From: Hyposmocoma kahamanoa
Taxonomy: Eukaryota > Arthropoda > Insecta > Lepidoptera > Cosmopterigidae
Assembly (NCBI RefSeq): GCF_003589595.1
Contig: NW_020653750.1
Span: 5,649,688 to 5,713,687 of the forward strand
Direction: 5' to 3'
DNA length: 64,000 bases
Shown here: in pieces, positions 32,663-45,204 of the stretch
Layout: each line of letters starts with the position of its first letter
Numbering within the stretch: the first letter of the stretch is position 1
Translations under genes and position numbers: made by a program
The notes under the pieces: model-generated
Database searches by the model: none
The model's input: the letters and a program-made list of their open reading frames with translations, nothing else
What the model was told of the DNA's origin: nothing

Positions 32663-33125
32663 AAAGATATTCTTACCCGCTACAAGTTATGTAAATAATG
32701 ATTAAGCATCTCACGTTGATCTAGCAAATTAGCCATTTATTTTCAGTCTCGTTTGCAACACGCGATAGGACAGATCCAATTAACCCATTGCTAATTACGA
32801 AGAAAAATGTTGTCTGTATTTTAATGCGTCCCTTTACTACTGTATACAACTAAATGAAATAATAATTAACATCCTGGGAAATTTTGTAAGTGGAAGTTCT
32901 CCAAGGTTTTTCTATACGAGTATAATGTTACGAGTATAATACGAGTTTGAATATTTGTGAAAGCCGTTTGACCTACTGCCTCTCAAGTGCCATGGATTCG
33001 AACTCGTGCTCGCGCCTCTGAGTTTTTCGGAATTTATGTGCGTAGTTTAATTTGAAATTTACCATGAGCTTTTCGTTGAAGTAAAACATCGTGATGAAAC
33101 ATTTTTATATATAATATTAAATGAT

Positions 33126-33196
33126 GGACGAACAAGTCGTGCACCTGATGGTAACTACACGCCTACAGCTGAATGAACTCTTTCACAGGGAGCTTG
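33126..33196 (-). repeat. Short degraded copy of the ~310-bp repeat
   Basis: GACGAACAAGTCGTGCACC then GAATGAACTCTTTCACAGGG: only the two ends of the family remain, the middle is deleted. Confidence 0.5.
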
Positions 33197-33389
33197 AAAA
33201 GGTTATAAACCCTAATGAGCCGTGACCAGGTGCACGGCATTAAATACAAAAACTTCAGGTCCACGAAAATTTATTCCAAGTAGTTGTTACAAATTGTTAT
33301 CAAAATCGGCACATGATTAGTAGTAGCTATTACAAATCTGGTAAAGGTATCAAAACTAGACACAATTGAAATTTAAACAGCACTGTACG

Positions 33390-33540
33390 TTGCCGCGTTC
33401 GAGCAGGACGAAGTGACGATGGAATGAAACAAAATCAGAATGGCGAGGCAAAGGAATTAAAAAAAGATTCAAAATTTAAAAACGAGTGGCCAGGAACCGG
33501 AGAAAAGGCTGTAAAAAGGTGGGATGACGATGTAAGGAGG
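33390..33540 (+). pseudogene. Relic of a non-LTR polyprotein C-terminus (weak)
   Basis: A plus frame near 33480 reads GTGEKAVKRWDDDVRR, resembling the KRW.DDI block near the end of endonuclease-reverse transcriptases of RTE/Jockey type. Nothing upstream confirms it. Confidence 0.3.
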
Positions 33541-33589
33541 TCACATCGTCACAAACTCTACTGCTTCTAAAACACATGTTCGTCCAATA

Positions 33590-33719
33590 AGGTTCACAGC
33601 CTTCGGAAAACGTGTGAAGTCCCCAACCCACGTTAGAGTAGCGTGACGGACTATGGCCTAATACCCTCGCCTGAAAGGAAGTGTCCAGCAATGGGACGTA
33701 GAAATGAGTTGATGATGAT
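33590..33719 (-). mobile_element. SINE-like family B, truncated copy
   Basis: Reverse complement gives CATCATCATCAACTC, ACGTCCCATTGCTGGACAC, TTTCAGGCGAGG and ACGTGGGTTGGGGACTTCAC, the first half of family B. Confidence 0.65.
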
Positions 33720-34060
33720 GGTAACTGGAAAGCCTGCAAATAGTGACTTTAAAATGTACGCAAAAAAATTGCAAAAAATCCAAGAAATGCTTACCGAGAG
33801 AAGGAACTCACCAATATTGCAATCCACAAAACAAATAGAGCATGTAAGGATATTCATTTGCCCTAACAGTATGATATAAGAATCTGGAAGTGCTGGAAAA
33901 GGCACCGCTTGTAGGGTAGCGAAAACCAGAATGAATTTCGTGCTACTTCGACTCGTGACAGTCCCAGAGGAGTAAATAGAGGTGAAAAATTTTTTTTTTT
34001 AGAATTTGAATCGGTACTTATTTGTACGTTATATATTGATACATATATGCGCATATAATA

Positions 34061-34350
34061 CAGCAGCAAAAGAGCTCCTTGTATAAGAGTTCGTCCAGGG
34101 GTGTGCTGCCACCTTACGCATTTCTGCCGCCAATCATTAATGTGAGCATTACTGCGTTTCGTTTTGAAGTGTAAGAGTACTGGTGAAATTACAGGCACAA
34201 GGAACTTGTTAACTTATGACTCAGGGTGACGGGTGCAGTGGCAGTGCCCCTCAGATCTTTATGATTTAAAACACTAAATGGCGCTGCAACTATGATGTTA
34301 TTGACAATTGTGCCGCTTAACACCAAGCGCACGACTTGATCTCATAAAAA
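34061..34350 (+). repeat. ~310-bp A-tailed repeat copy
   Basis: AGCAAAAGAGCTCCTTG to CGCACGACTTGATCTCATAA; a short 3' deletion removes GTTCGTCCCGTCACTTGG. Confidence 0.8.
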
Positions 34351-34536
34351 CACATAATATATCGGCTTTCTAGCATAGTGTCCCACCTCAAATTAATTAA
34401 TTTATCAGGAATACGGTTCAGAAACATCTGAAGCATAATATGTAACGTGCAAAACCGACCAATCATACACCGGTCCATGTTGTTACTTGTTTATTTTAGA
34501 CAACAAAAAGCTCGGTGTTTTTTGCAATGTAATTTA

Positions 34537-34654
34537 GTACAGAGTCAAGAGCACGTCACGCTTGACACTTAAGATTTAAATCCATCTCTATGTCGCTCAC
34601 GTTAAGAACGATCCAAAGTTCAAAGTGTCAATCTTGATGTGCTCTTGACTGTAC
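34537..34654. mobile_element. Short foldback MITE, possibly Tc1/mariner type
   Basis: The left arm GTACAGAGTCAAGAGCACGT and the right arm ATGTGCTCTTGACTGTAC form inverted repeats of about 30 bp with a few differences. Reading TA-CAG...CTG-TA gives a TA duplication and a CAG start, as in Tc1/mariner MITEs; the class is inferred. Confidence 0.65.
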
Positions 34655-35324
34655 ATTCTGAATGCGGCTTTGTTATAAAGACAAATATGATCTATTTTGG
34701 TTTATGCCACTATTATTTAAAAGCAGCGGTATTATTATATTGACTAATTAGGTGAATAGACTTATATTAGTAAATTTGAGTACATTTGTGTTTAATACTT
34801 GTGAATTTGATAATATGAACCACCTAAAAATAATATTGAAACGGAATATATGAAAAACTCTTTTTCTATTTTGTGTAAATTACGAACACTGCGTTACATA
34901 ACAAGTTGGCAGCATAACCATATACAGTATAACTGGTTAGGTAACGCTTGTTCCGAAAACAAGTCACGTGGTTAGAATGCGCAATATAAGCGTAGGCCCT
35001 AATACTACACATATTAAATATTTTACAAAGAATTTGTTAATTTCGTCCAAAAAGATTGGGAATGTTTTAAAATATTTATCAAGTAATTTAATAACTGTTA
35101 TCTGATTCGAGCTCGTTGTTTGCAGATTTTAGACGGTAACAAGTTTGTTACAAAGTATTTTGATACCTTTGTCATGTAATTAAATATTTGCTTTCGTACC
35201 TGGTCTTAGGTATCGTTTTAGGACTATATTCTCTATAAAACTGTTTTGTCGTTGGTAAATATTTTTAATCTTTCATTTATCGCAAACTTATTATTTTTTA
35301 ATTTAAGATAATTTATAAAGTAGA

Positions 35325-35628
35325 TAGTAGTGGTAGAGCTCCTTGTGAAAGAGTTCGTCCAGGGAAATACTGCCACCTTACCTATTTCTGCCGCCAAGCA
35401 GTAGTCACCATTACTGTGTTCCGGTTTTGAAGGGTAAGGGTGCTGGTGAAATTACAGGCACATGGGACTTGTCAACTTATGTCTCAGGATGCCGGGCACA
35501 GTGGCGGTGCCCCTCAGGTCTTTGCGATTTAAAGCTCTTAGTGGTACTGCAACTGTAATGGACAGGCGTATAAACTGCCATCAGGCGCACGACTTGTTCG
35601 TCCCGTCACTGGATATTATAAAAAAAAA
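35325..35628 (+). repeat. ~310-bp A-tailed repeat copy, full length
   Basis: From AGTAGTGGTAGAGCTCCTTG to CGTCCCGTCACTGGATATTA plus an A-run; one of the cleanest copies. Confidence 0.85.
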
Positions 35629-35848
35629 TACGTGTCAGACGACCACACCAATTGCCTGGTCTCAAACTTGGGAATTCCTTGTACTATGAGTACCAGAGCA
35701 ACGGAATTCACTCTGGGACACTACGCAAAACACCCTGGCCAGAACAAATTTAGGTTCATTTCCCAAATTGGTCCTACCGGGAATCGAGCTCGGGACCTTC
35801 GCATCCAGCGCCCACAATGTGAACCGTTAGGTCGTCTAAACTCCTTGA
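35629..35848 (-). mobile_element. tRNA-derived SINE, family G, abutting the A-tail of another repeat
   Basis: On the minus strand the head has CGACCTAACGGTTCAC (A box) and CGAGCTCGATTCCCGG (B box). The body (GGCCAGGGTGTTTTGCG, GTCCCAGAGTGAATTCC) ends at the A-rich tail of the 35325-35628 repeat, so it seems to have inserted in or next to that tail. Single copy here. Confidence 0.65.
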
Positions 35849-36668
35849 AAATGCAGAATGCAGTAATGCTAACAAACGCTGAATTTTACGTAGTAAACGT
35901 GCTGTGTTATTTTGTTTTAGAAGATTTTTCGCAAAATAGTGATTTAACGCATATAAAATATGTTAACTGACTTCAAAATTGGTAATATTTGTAGAGGCCC
36001 CTGATTTAATTTTGCATCTTGGTTACTCCACGTACTACGGAAAATTCCTTAGATTGAAACCGGGTAGTTTGTACGATTATCTGGCATAATTATAAGTATA
36101 TATTCCAATTAATTCGTTTTAACTGATGTTCTATTACAAAAGTGTTGAAATAAATAAAGGTCGCAATTGTAAAATCTGAAGTCTGCAGACTGTCTTGGAA
36201 CTGAGAGTGCATTTTTCCAAGTTTTATCTCAACGGATAAGATAATCCGGTTGTCTCTTGGCTGCATCACGAGCAGGCTAAACCGGTCATTTATTATAGCC
36301 TCACTTTTTATAAAATGCAGTTTCCTACCACGTCTTCGCTGTAGATAATACCTATAACTTGCTTGTGAATTTAGTTTCCGTAAATTGGTGTGACTTCTCA
36401 AACAATTGCTATTGTATTTTTTAGGCTGCTGTTGTAACCTAGTCTTTTGTTTGCGTCGTATTTTGTTTTATGTATTGTAACTAAGGCGAACCAAATTACG
36501 AAGTAACAAAGTTGTTTAGCAAAATCACAATCGATAAGTATACGGCTCCTTGTTTTTTTAAACAGTTTACTTATATGAGTTTACTTATCAGCACCCTTGG
36601 TATATAAAGTCACTTCTGAACATTTATGTCAAAAGATTTTTTATCACATGAAAGTGTTGTTTTATCAT
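35849..36668. other. Gene-free stretch
   Basis: Nothing recognised; a 103-codon minus frame at 36090-36401 has no domain. Confidence 0.4.
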
Positions 36669-36974
36669 AGTAGTGGTAGAGGTCCTTGTGAAAGAGTTCG
36701 TCCAGGGAACTACTGCCACTTTACCTATTTCTACCACGAAGCGGTAATACTGTGGTAGCGAACATTACTGCATTCCTGTTTTGAAGGATAAGGGTGAATT
36801 TACAGGCACACGGGACTTGGTAACTAATGTCTCAGGGTGACGAACGTAGTGTCAGTACCCCTCAGATCTTTGCGATTTAAAACTCTGGTGGCACTGCATC
36901 TGCTACGGACAAGCGTGTCGTTTACCACCAGGCGTACGCCTTGTTCGTCCCGTCACTTGGTATAATAAAAAAAA
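36669..36974 (+). repeat. ~310-bp A-tailed repeat copy, full length
   Basis: From TAGTGGTAGAGGTCCTTGTG to CGTCCCGTCACTTGGTATAA and an A-run. A partial copy follows directly in reverse. Confidence 0.85.
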
Positions 36975-36981
36975 CGAAAAT

Positions 36982-37114
36982 ATGCCTGTAATCTTACTTT
37001 TACCCTTCAAAATCGGAACACAATAATACTGACATTACTGTTTGACGGCAGAAATAGGTAAAGTAGCTGTACTTCCCTGAACTAACTCTTTCACAAGGAG
37101 CCTGACTGCTACTC
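36982..37114 (-). repeat. ~310-bp repeat, inverted 5' half
   Basis: TGCCTGTAATCTTACTTTTA through CATTACTGTTTGACGGCAG to TTTCACAAGGAGCCTGACT. Tail-to-tail with the copy at 36669-36974, only 7 bp apart. Confidence 0.8.
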
Positions 37115-38290
37115 AAACTCTCGTTCGTAGAATCTTTTAACCTCTCTCCTAAATAGCTTTTACTCTACAGGTGAGGCCTTGTTACACCTAGGATGCGATA
37201 TAGTAAATTTTACTTTCTAAAAAAAACCGAAAACAATATGTCTGCTCAACTTAACATATAGGTAGCAAAAAGTCCCACGAAGTGAATTCTCTTCCAGTGA
37301 ACGCGCTGACTCCGCGATTAGGTATCTGACAGTTTGCAGGCGGCTCACGTTTTTTATATGAATTTAGCGAAGACGTCTGCCCGATGTGCCCCCGTTTTGC
37401 TGTCGTGATCTCTACATGTAGGATTTATGTTTTTTGTCATCCCTCTTTATGGGTAATGGATATATGGAAGGTTGTGACTTTTGGCACATATATATTGAGT
37501 TGAACTTTCAGCTTAAATGTCTATGGGTATTAAAACAGGATAATCAATCTTTACTTACAATTTGGTGGTATAATAAATTTCTTAGCATTTATGTAAATTT
37601 AAAACTATAAAATACTATAAATTTAAGTTTTTTAAAGTTAAAAATTAAGTAATTCAGCAGGCCTTTAAGAATTTTAACGACCCTATTCTCCCCTTAGTTG
37701 TGCATTTCAATTTCAAACCGCTAGGTTGAGATGCGAAATTCGATCTTCCCGAATCCCCAAGCTCTTTATTCCTTCTCACCCTACTAGTTTTTTCTCTCGT
37801 TCTGTCTTCCTATCATACAATCCATCTTTGGATGACATGACATGACAAATAACAATAATAATACAAATAAAAATACTTCGACATCTCTTATTAATAATTA
37901 TTGAAATTATTGTATTGTATAAAGTATGTTTCCATTACTAATTAAGAATAATGCAATGTAATAATGTGATATAATAACGTAATGTTATGATATTATATTG
38001 TAATGTAATAATTTAATATAATTAAATAGTATGATTTATGAATTTAGCCCTCAGATGTTGCTGTGCCCTTGTGCAGGGCGTCACATGTATACCATCAATT
38101 AATATTCCATCTTCAAATTTGTAACGTGATATGCAATAAACAATTGAAATTGAAATTGGAACGCGCTGCCGTTCCATTTAAGACGAGTTCAGATCGAAGT
38201 ATCTTCCATGCGCATGTTGTGCAAACATCTTTATGGCCAGCTTTGAGATCACGACTGTGTTGCTGTGTGTACATATGTATTATACATGTA
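37115..38290. other. Gene-free stretch
   Basis: AT-rich with TAATG-type simple sequence around 37930-38030; no gene. Confidence 0.4.
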
Positions 38291-38517
38291 TTTATTTATT
38301 TTTTTAATAAATAACGCACACACTCAACATAGCCCCGCACTAGGAAAACCCTGTGTCGCGGGTGCCATGGACACGCATAGACAACCACAAATTACACTCA
38401 AACTCACGAGAGAAATAATTGTAGGCCATACAACTATTTCTCCCAGCCCGGGAATCGAACCTGGGACCTCTGCGTGGCAGTCCGGCATAGAAACCGTTCG
38501 GCCACTTTGGCAGTTTA
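38291..38517 (-). mobile_element. SINE family A, full length
   Basis: AACGCACACACTCAACATAG ... GCGGGTGCCATGGACACGC ... CCCGGGAATCGAACCTGGG ... AACCGTTCGGCCAC. Both polymerase III boxes are intact on the minus strand. Confidence 0.9.
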
Positions 38518-38693
38518 ATATTATATATGTATATTAACTATGTTTATGTTTATTATCACATTTTGAGTAATGCTAGTTTTGAGTGTGTCACCAACCTATT
38601 TTTTTTTGTACATAATGTCTTACGGCATAAAGTCTGACATTTGTACTTTATTGTATTACGCAAAAAAGTTTAAATAATTTATTCACTTGTGCA

Positions 38694-38862
38694 TTTTTTT
38701 ATAATACCAGGTGACGGGACGAACAAGTTGTGCGTTTGGTAGTAAGCGGTGTCGGCTCGTCACCCTGAGACAAGTTGACCAGTCCCACGTACCTACAGGT
38801 ATTTTACTAGCATCCTAACCGAAATTACTTCTCTGAACGAACTTTGGAACTCTATTGCTACT
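38694..38862 (-). repeat. ~310-bp repeat, internally deleted copy
   Basis: Starts in the T-run (A-tail), then ACCAGGTGACGGGACGAACA, CACCCTGAGACAAGTTGACC, and ends CTATTGCTACT; the middle blocks are missing. Confidence 0.75.
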
Positions 38863-40262
38863 AAAATATTTATGCATTATACTGATGACATATTCATGTA
38901 ACTATTCAAGATTTAGGTAAATACTATCTTAACTTACTTTTACTAAAGTACAAAATAGACTGACAGAAAAATAAGAGAATGATTCTTTCTCATTATATAC
39001 CGCATAAAACTTTGAAATTTTCTTGAGAAGTCGTTTAGGCAAGAATATGAACCTGAAATTAATAGTTTCCTCGTTCAGTCTTATATTACTGTAAGTTGCC
39101 TGCTGCCTGCTCAAGAGTACCGACGAGTTGCCAAATGGAACACTGAATATAAAAATTTACTTTTTATAATTTATGATATCTAGTGATGGGAATTACAAGT
39201 CGTAGGTGGTGAGACGACACGTCTACCTTAACAGTTACAGTGCCACACTCAGCTTTAAGTTGCAAAAATATAAAGGGCACTACTACTGCACCGGTAACCC
39301 TGATACTTACAGTTGGCAAATACCATTTCCCCAGTTCTTAAGGGTTAACTGTTCACGCGAAAAGCGGTAGTGCTCTTAGAGTTGAAATATGTACGGTGGT
39401 ACTTTGCTGGAAGAACTATTTCATACTTTCTAAAAATTGTTTACATTGTTTTTACTTTTGTTCTCGATTTTTTTTTCTGTTTATTACTTTATTATTATAA
39501 TTCCAAACAATAATTATTAATACGAAGATCGAACACAAAAAAAATTCTTTCAATTTGACAAGGCTTTGTTTTAATAAGTATAAAAAAGTAATTTTACAAA
39601 AAATAAACGAATGTCATAGTAGTAAAACAGCATTACAATCAATATTATAAAACAAATTTTCAAAATTTATCATAAATAATAAATTTAGAAAAATGTATAC
39701 AGGACTTCGAAATACTAATAATACATTTGTTGGCAATTAATTTGTTAAAACGCATCTTTAGGTGTTTTTTATTGAGTATCTTAGTGCACACAATATATAT
39801 ACGGCCCCGCATTAACTAGAATATTTCTTAAATATTGAAATGTATTATCTGATATTCCGCAAGCAGCTTGAAGGAAAGTATCCAATTACATTCTCTTCAT
39901 AATCCTCGCCGGAACTTTCGTCACTTATTGTGTCTGCAACACCGTCATGTGACATTAAACCCACACATCTTAAGAAATGATTATACATAATCCCAGAACA
40001 AAGAATTCCATCTTTATTGTGCAGTATGATTAAGAACAAACATGACGATCCAGGGCATTTGCTTAGAGGACGCCTACAAATATATTAATACAAGGACAAT
40101 CTTCTTCTTATCGTATCGATACAGTATAATGCTTGCCCTTGTAGAGAAAGATTTCCCAGTCTGTGTAACGTAGAATACGTTTGTTACCCAGGATGCGCCA
40201 GACGAACAAAAAATTCAATAGTACGTCGAGATTGGATGCTCCTCTCTAATGACAATTAAAAA
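38863..40262. other. Gene-free stretch
   Basis: No gene. A loosely inverted pair around 39278-39375 (CACTACTACTGC / GCGGTAGTGC) could be a worn MITE. Confidence 0.4.
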
Positions 40263-40361
40263 TATTATAACACACACACACACTCACTCATATCCCGCAC
40301 TTGAAAAACCCTGTATCGCGGGTGCTATAGCCACATAGACAACCACATATTACACCCAATT
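40263..40361 (-). mobile_element. SINE family A, 3' half only
   Basis: (CA)n then TCATATCCCGCACTTGAA, GCGGGTGCTATAGCC and GACAACCACATATTACACC; the tRNA head is absent, a typical 5' truncation. Confidence 0.75.
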
Positions 40362-41689
40362 TTGTGACTTACTTCACTTTCATAATGAATATTTAGCAGT
40401 TTTAGTTCAAAGTCAATGTGAAATAATCTTTATTTCATAGGTAAGCAAATTACACTTCAAATCGTTATAGTGATTAAACTGTACTGCTCATTCGTAAGGC
40501 AGATTCCCCTGAGAAGAATGAGCAAGAAACTCTAGGGGTTGCTCTTTACAAATAAATATACATTTGAATACAGTTATCATTACAATATTTAATTTAAACA
40601 TCTTAGATCGAGAATACCTGAAAGAGCTAAATGGGTTACTACCACAGATTTTTGTCATCCAAGTAGGCAGAAATTGTATTTTTTTAGCATAAAGTTTTTG
40701 TTTCACAATACTTTTAAGCCTCGTATATGGCAAATTGTGAATATCAATCGGAATCTTATCATAGGAGCGCATATTGCCCCTTAAATGAATATGAGACTTT
40801 ATGAAGAAGTCTGTCAAGAACTGCTAGTTTATTTTTATTCCTCCTATTAATGTTGTATCTGTCACTATTTGTCATAAAACCATGAATAAATTCGTAAGAA
40901 GTGCGATTACTAGAGTTACTTCACTTTTATTGTAGACGATATGATTAAAAGTGATACCATTAAGCAAAATAATACACTTTTACAATGAACGACACATTTC
41001 TACACGTACCTACGTAATTATATATTTATCAGAAGTATAAACGAAAAACCTTCGCGTTTTCCTTTACCAATATTTTATTTCACGCGACGCACAGCGCCAT
41101 CTATGAAAATTTACGCGAAGTAGGTGGTAGTAGTATCAAATACACCAGGCTGAATACGCTAAGTGTCCATTCTACTAGATGTCAAAAAACATGCAGCCCG
41201 TATCCTTTTGCGCCTTACGCCCGGGGGTTCAAAAATAAAAAAAGAACAATTTTTGCACGTATTATTACCGACTCTTTCCATCTGCTGAGATTATACGTAA
41301 CCTTTAAATTTTAATGGCTTCCATTAAACGTGCTTCCGAGAGCAAGATGCCGTTTCAAGCGAGGTACGATAGTTAATTGTTTTGACCATTGCTTTTTAAA
41401 GGAACATTTTGACTGAGAATAATTTTAATCCGGTATGTTGATTGCATTTGCTAAAGAGGTTATTGCTGATATTTATTTGCAAATGGTTATTTTTAAATAC
41501 GAACAACCTCGCAGGACTATTATTACTGACAACTTATACAACATCTTTTGTTACGTGACTTTTTACAACACTTTTTAAAACTATATTTTGGTAGTAAGTT
41601 GTTTAGCAACGCCTCTCGCGTGCTGTCATTCATAAAAATAAATTTTGGTGATGCGTGCTTCCTTTTTGCTATCACATAGAGTCAAAACT
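40362..41689. other. Gene-free stretch
   Basis: Nothing recognised apart from the short CAGCGCCATCTATG motif at 41091, which recurs at 15059. Confidence 0.4.
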
Positions 41690-41731
41690 GCTTCCGTGGC
41701 CGAACATTTACCATGCTGGACTGCCACTGCC
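41690..41731 (+). mobile_element. SINE family A, head-only fragment
   Basis: GCTTCCGTGGCCGAACATTT then ACCATGCTGGACTGCCAC: the A-box part survives and the rest is lost. Head-only pieces are rarer than tail-only ones. Confidence 0.6.
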
Positions 41732-42319
41732 CAAGGCGCACACTTTATAAGCCTTAAAACTGTTATACATATAAACAGTCTTAATATGGTATAGATTTAG
41801 ATAATAGTTCTCTATAAATGGTTTTAGAAAAAGAAATTGTTCTTACAGACTTATTTCACTCAAGTCAAAATTTTAACACCTTCTTAATACCAAACATCTT
41901 ATTTAAGTGTAACCTCTCTTAAGATTTACTCTTATAGTCCTTATTTTAAGTTCATCTGTAGAACAACTGATTATTTTTAGTAAAGTTGTTCTATACACAT
42001 CCAGTAAAGCCTATTAACACTCTAAAAACTAGTGTTCTTAAGTTTATTCTAGATATATTTAATTTATAGACATTCTGTAGTGTTTGTACTTATTGACAAA
42101 CACGTTATAGCGCGTCTTCAGTAGATTTTATTTAAAAAAATACTACAATTAGGGTTTTTACTCTATTGGACGTTGTAAGAGTTCATGCAAAATGGATAAA
42201 GTAAAGAATATTAAAAGATCTGGTGGAAGTGGTAAACCTTGGATATTAAGTCACATCATTCGATACAATCAGCGTTGCCAATGCCAAATGTTCAAAATCC
42301 CTAAAAATCACTATACATA
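41732..42319. other. Gene-free stretch
   Basis: Nothing recognised. Confidence 0.4.
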
Positions 42320-42537
42320 TAATAATAATAATAACGTACACACTCAACATAGCCCCGCACTAGGGAAACCCTGTGTCGCGGGTGCCATGGACACACGTAG
42401 ACAACCACAAATTACACCCAAACTCACGAGAGAAATAAATGCAGGCCATACAAATAATTCTACCGACCCGGGAATTGAACCTGGGACCTCTGCATGGCAG
42501 TCCGGCATGGTAAACGTTTGGCCACGGAGGCAGTTAT
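42320..42537 (-). mobile_element. SINE family A, full length
   Basis: (ATA)n then CACTCAACATAGCCCCGCAC ... CCCGGGAATTGAACCTGGG ... GGCCACGGAGGCAG. One base change in the B box (TTGAA). Confidence 0.9.
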
Positions 42538-43026
42538 ATTAATTATAATATCAATTAGATTCAACATTAATCTGTAATCAGTCTGAACAAAAAATCATTT
42601 TTCTTTGCCTTACAAAATTAAGCAAATTGATTATTTGTTGTGCATTTGGTGACACTATGTTAACGTTAGAAATAATAAATGAGTTTCGACCTATATTTAA
42701 TATTTAAAGTTGACGAGTGGTAAGTTGCGGTGTGGAAGTACCAACTGCTCGGCTTTGTTTATGAATAGCTGATTTCGTTTTGCTTCATACCGGGGACCGT
42801 CCTAAGCGGGAGGAAGAATCGCGAACTCAACATGCACCGACTGGTAATTTTACAATTCAGAACCAAGTGCTCTAATAATAATTCTATTTAAGCTGCTTGT
42901 TAATAATACGAGGGATGTGCGATGTTGAATAACACGTCGATATAGTCCATCACAGTCTTTCTAACAGTAACGATCAAACTAGCGATGCATCAGCAATTGA
43001 TAGATTAAACAAAATGATAAAATGTT
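42538..43026. other. Gene-free stretch
   Basis: Nothing recognised. Confidence 0.4.
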
Positions 43027-43080
43027 AGATTGCGCTTTGCGAGGAAAATGTGGGGACATTTTCCTCGCATAGCGCCAATC
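43027..43080. repeat. 24-bp near-perfect hairpin with 4-nt loop
   Basis: GCGCTTTGCGAGGAAAATGT (43032-43051) pairs with 43056-43075 with one mismatch around GGGG. The stem extends to GATT/AATC with a one-base bulge. Adjacent CCCCACAATTTGGGGA (43110-43125) is a second small palindrome. Confidence 0.8.
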
Positions 43081-44654
43081 CCCACAAAATCCCCTATCTA
43101 GTTGAAACTCCCCACAATTTGGGGAATTCCCTACAAATTGGCAACGCTGGGTACAATAGTCGTAATTCGCGCTCGGGCCGGTCATGGCCGGCATTTGTTT
43201 GTTGACAAATAAATAAACATTGTGAAGTAATTCCGTGTTGTGAAATGATAAAAATAATTGAAATGAGCGCGTAAACTATTGTACTTCAATGTTGTGTATG
43301 TGTATTGTGCCATCTATCAATAGAATATAGTGAAATCATTGTGTGAAATGTGGTTGGCGTGATAAAATGACCTCAATTTTGTAATGAAAATTGAGGTTAT
43401 TTTTTCCATCATAAGTTAGGTATGTCATTAAAATATTCCTTATATTTAAATGATACGAAATATATCCACCTTTCTAGTCATATTATAGCACATTCCTTAT
43501 AATTATACAGAATAACGTTTTTTTGCGACAAATTGGATTTTTTCCAATTGTTTTTTGGACCTAGTGTTTTGAAAAGTTTTTTATTGCATAAACTCACTTT
43601 TTCGTATAACCTATATAAATTTAGTATTATAAAGGTTTTATAATACTGTCAAAAGAAAAAACCGCTTAGAAACATCGCGTTTTGTAGACAATCATAAAAA
43701 TCTCATAGGAGGAATATTCTTCGACAAGTTCAACTACACTAAAGCAAGTAAAAATAATCTTTTCGTATTCTACAGTTTTTCTATAGATAAAGCTATAGAC
43801 AAAATGCTCCCAACTGTGTTTCGAAAAAAGCTTTAAATTCTTATCGCCATTTTTATTTTTAAGGAATGACTATGAAGTAGCCAAGAAAAATTTCTTTTCT
43901 TTTTGAAAAGTAAATCTGAGTTGAAATTAGCTTGAAGAAGCCTAGAACTTCTTGGAAATGGTTTGTTTTGTGAGTTGTTTTGTATATTTAAGCTTTCTAT
44001 AAATATTTAAAACCGAAAATCGACAATTGTATTTTTAATAAGTTTATATTTTATACTTAAATATTTAAAATTTAGCGAGCGAATTACTTTTATGCCAGGT
44101 TTTACATCACTTTTCACAATGTATTTAAAGTCGCACGTCAATTTGCGCTTTCTAACCAATTAAACATTGCGCGAAAAAGACAGAAATATTATGTCTAATT
44201 TCACCATGTTGCAATTTAACCATTTAAGCAATGCATGCAATTTAAGCCATTAAACTTGAAATCTATTAGTATTAAGAGAATTGCGTCCTATGTTTGTAAC
44301 TATTTAGTATTTTGGTTTTAAAATAGCATTACTAAGAAAACTATCATAGACTATAAATTATCTAAAAACTATCTACAAGACTAAATAAAAACTGTCTACA
44401 TTCTACAAATTGTCTTGTAGCATTCTAGAAGGGTTACTGCAGAAAAAAGATAAGAATCACTCTTAACACTACCTACAGATAGTTTCTCAAAGCACTCTTG
44501 TGATCTACTAATAAAGTTGTGCCCACTCTTTCTTTAAATTATCTAGAAACCTTCTTCGAGATATCTTGAGGGAATTTGAACTCTTAAAATATTCATTCGA
44601 ATTAAATTCTATTAGATATCTTATAGTATATATTTAGATATGGGTGTGCTGCTC
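43081..44654. other. Gene-free stretch
   Basis: No gene; an 11-bp inverted repeat ACCTCAATTTT/AAAATTGAGGT lies at about 43371-43396. Confidence 0.4.
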
Positions 44655-44781
44655 GGGTGCAGAGGTTTAATTCCCGTACCGGGAGAAATATTTGTTGTAT
44701 ATGTGTATCTATGGCACCCGCGATACAGAATCTCTCTAGTGCGGACCTATATGAGTGTGTGTGTTATTATTATTATTATTA
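44655..44781 (+). mobile_element. SINE family A, 5'-truncated
   Basis: GTGCAGAGGTTTAATTCCCG (worn B box) to CTATGGCACCCGCGATACAG and a (TTA)n tail. Confidence 0.75.
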
Positions 44782-45204
44782 CAAAAAGATATCATCGTTT
44801 TTAATTTTTTTTTCTCTTTTTTTAATATTTTATTTTTTTCTACGAAACTGTGATTTGATAAATTATTAAAATCATGGAATAAAAGTTGTTGTTTCAGATG
44901 TTAGTAATATAGTCCTGGGAGGTTGTTAGTATTTTACAAATAACCCTTTATATTTTTATCTAATAATTATATATCGACTTCTTCAATTTTCGCGGTTGTC
45001 ACTCATTGGGAATGAAACAATTTTTTTCTCTAGGATATAAAATAGCTAATAACTGTTTTTTCAGACAAACCAACGTTTTGGACTCTTTACAGCCTGTTTC
45101 ACGGCTATAGAACACTGGAGAAAAGTACTGGTAGATACATCGTGTATACAACCAGGGTAGATTGGATATGCTTCGTTGTTTTATTTTTAATACTAAATAG
45201 TACT
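44782..45204. other. Gene-free stretch
   Basis: Nothing recognised. Confidence 0.4.
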
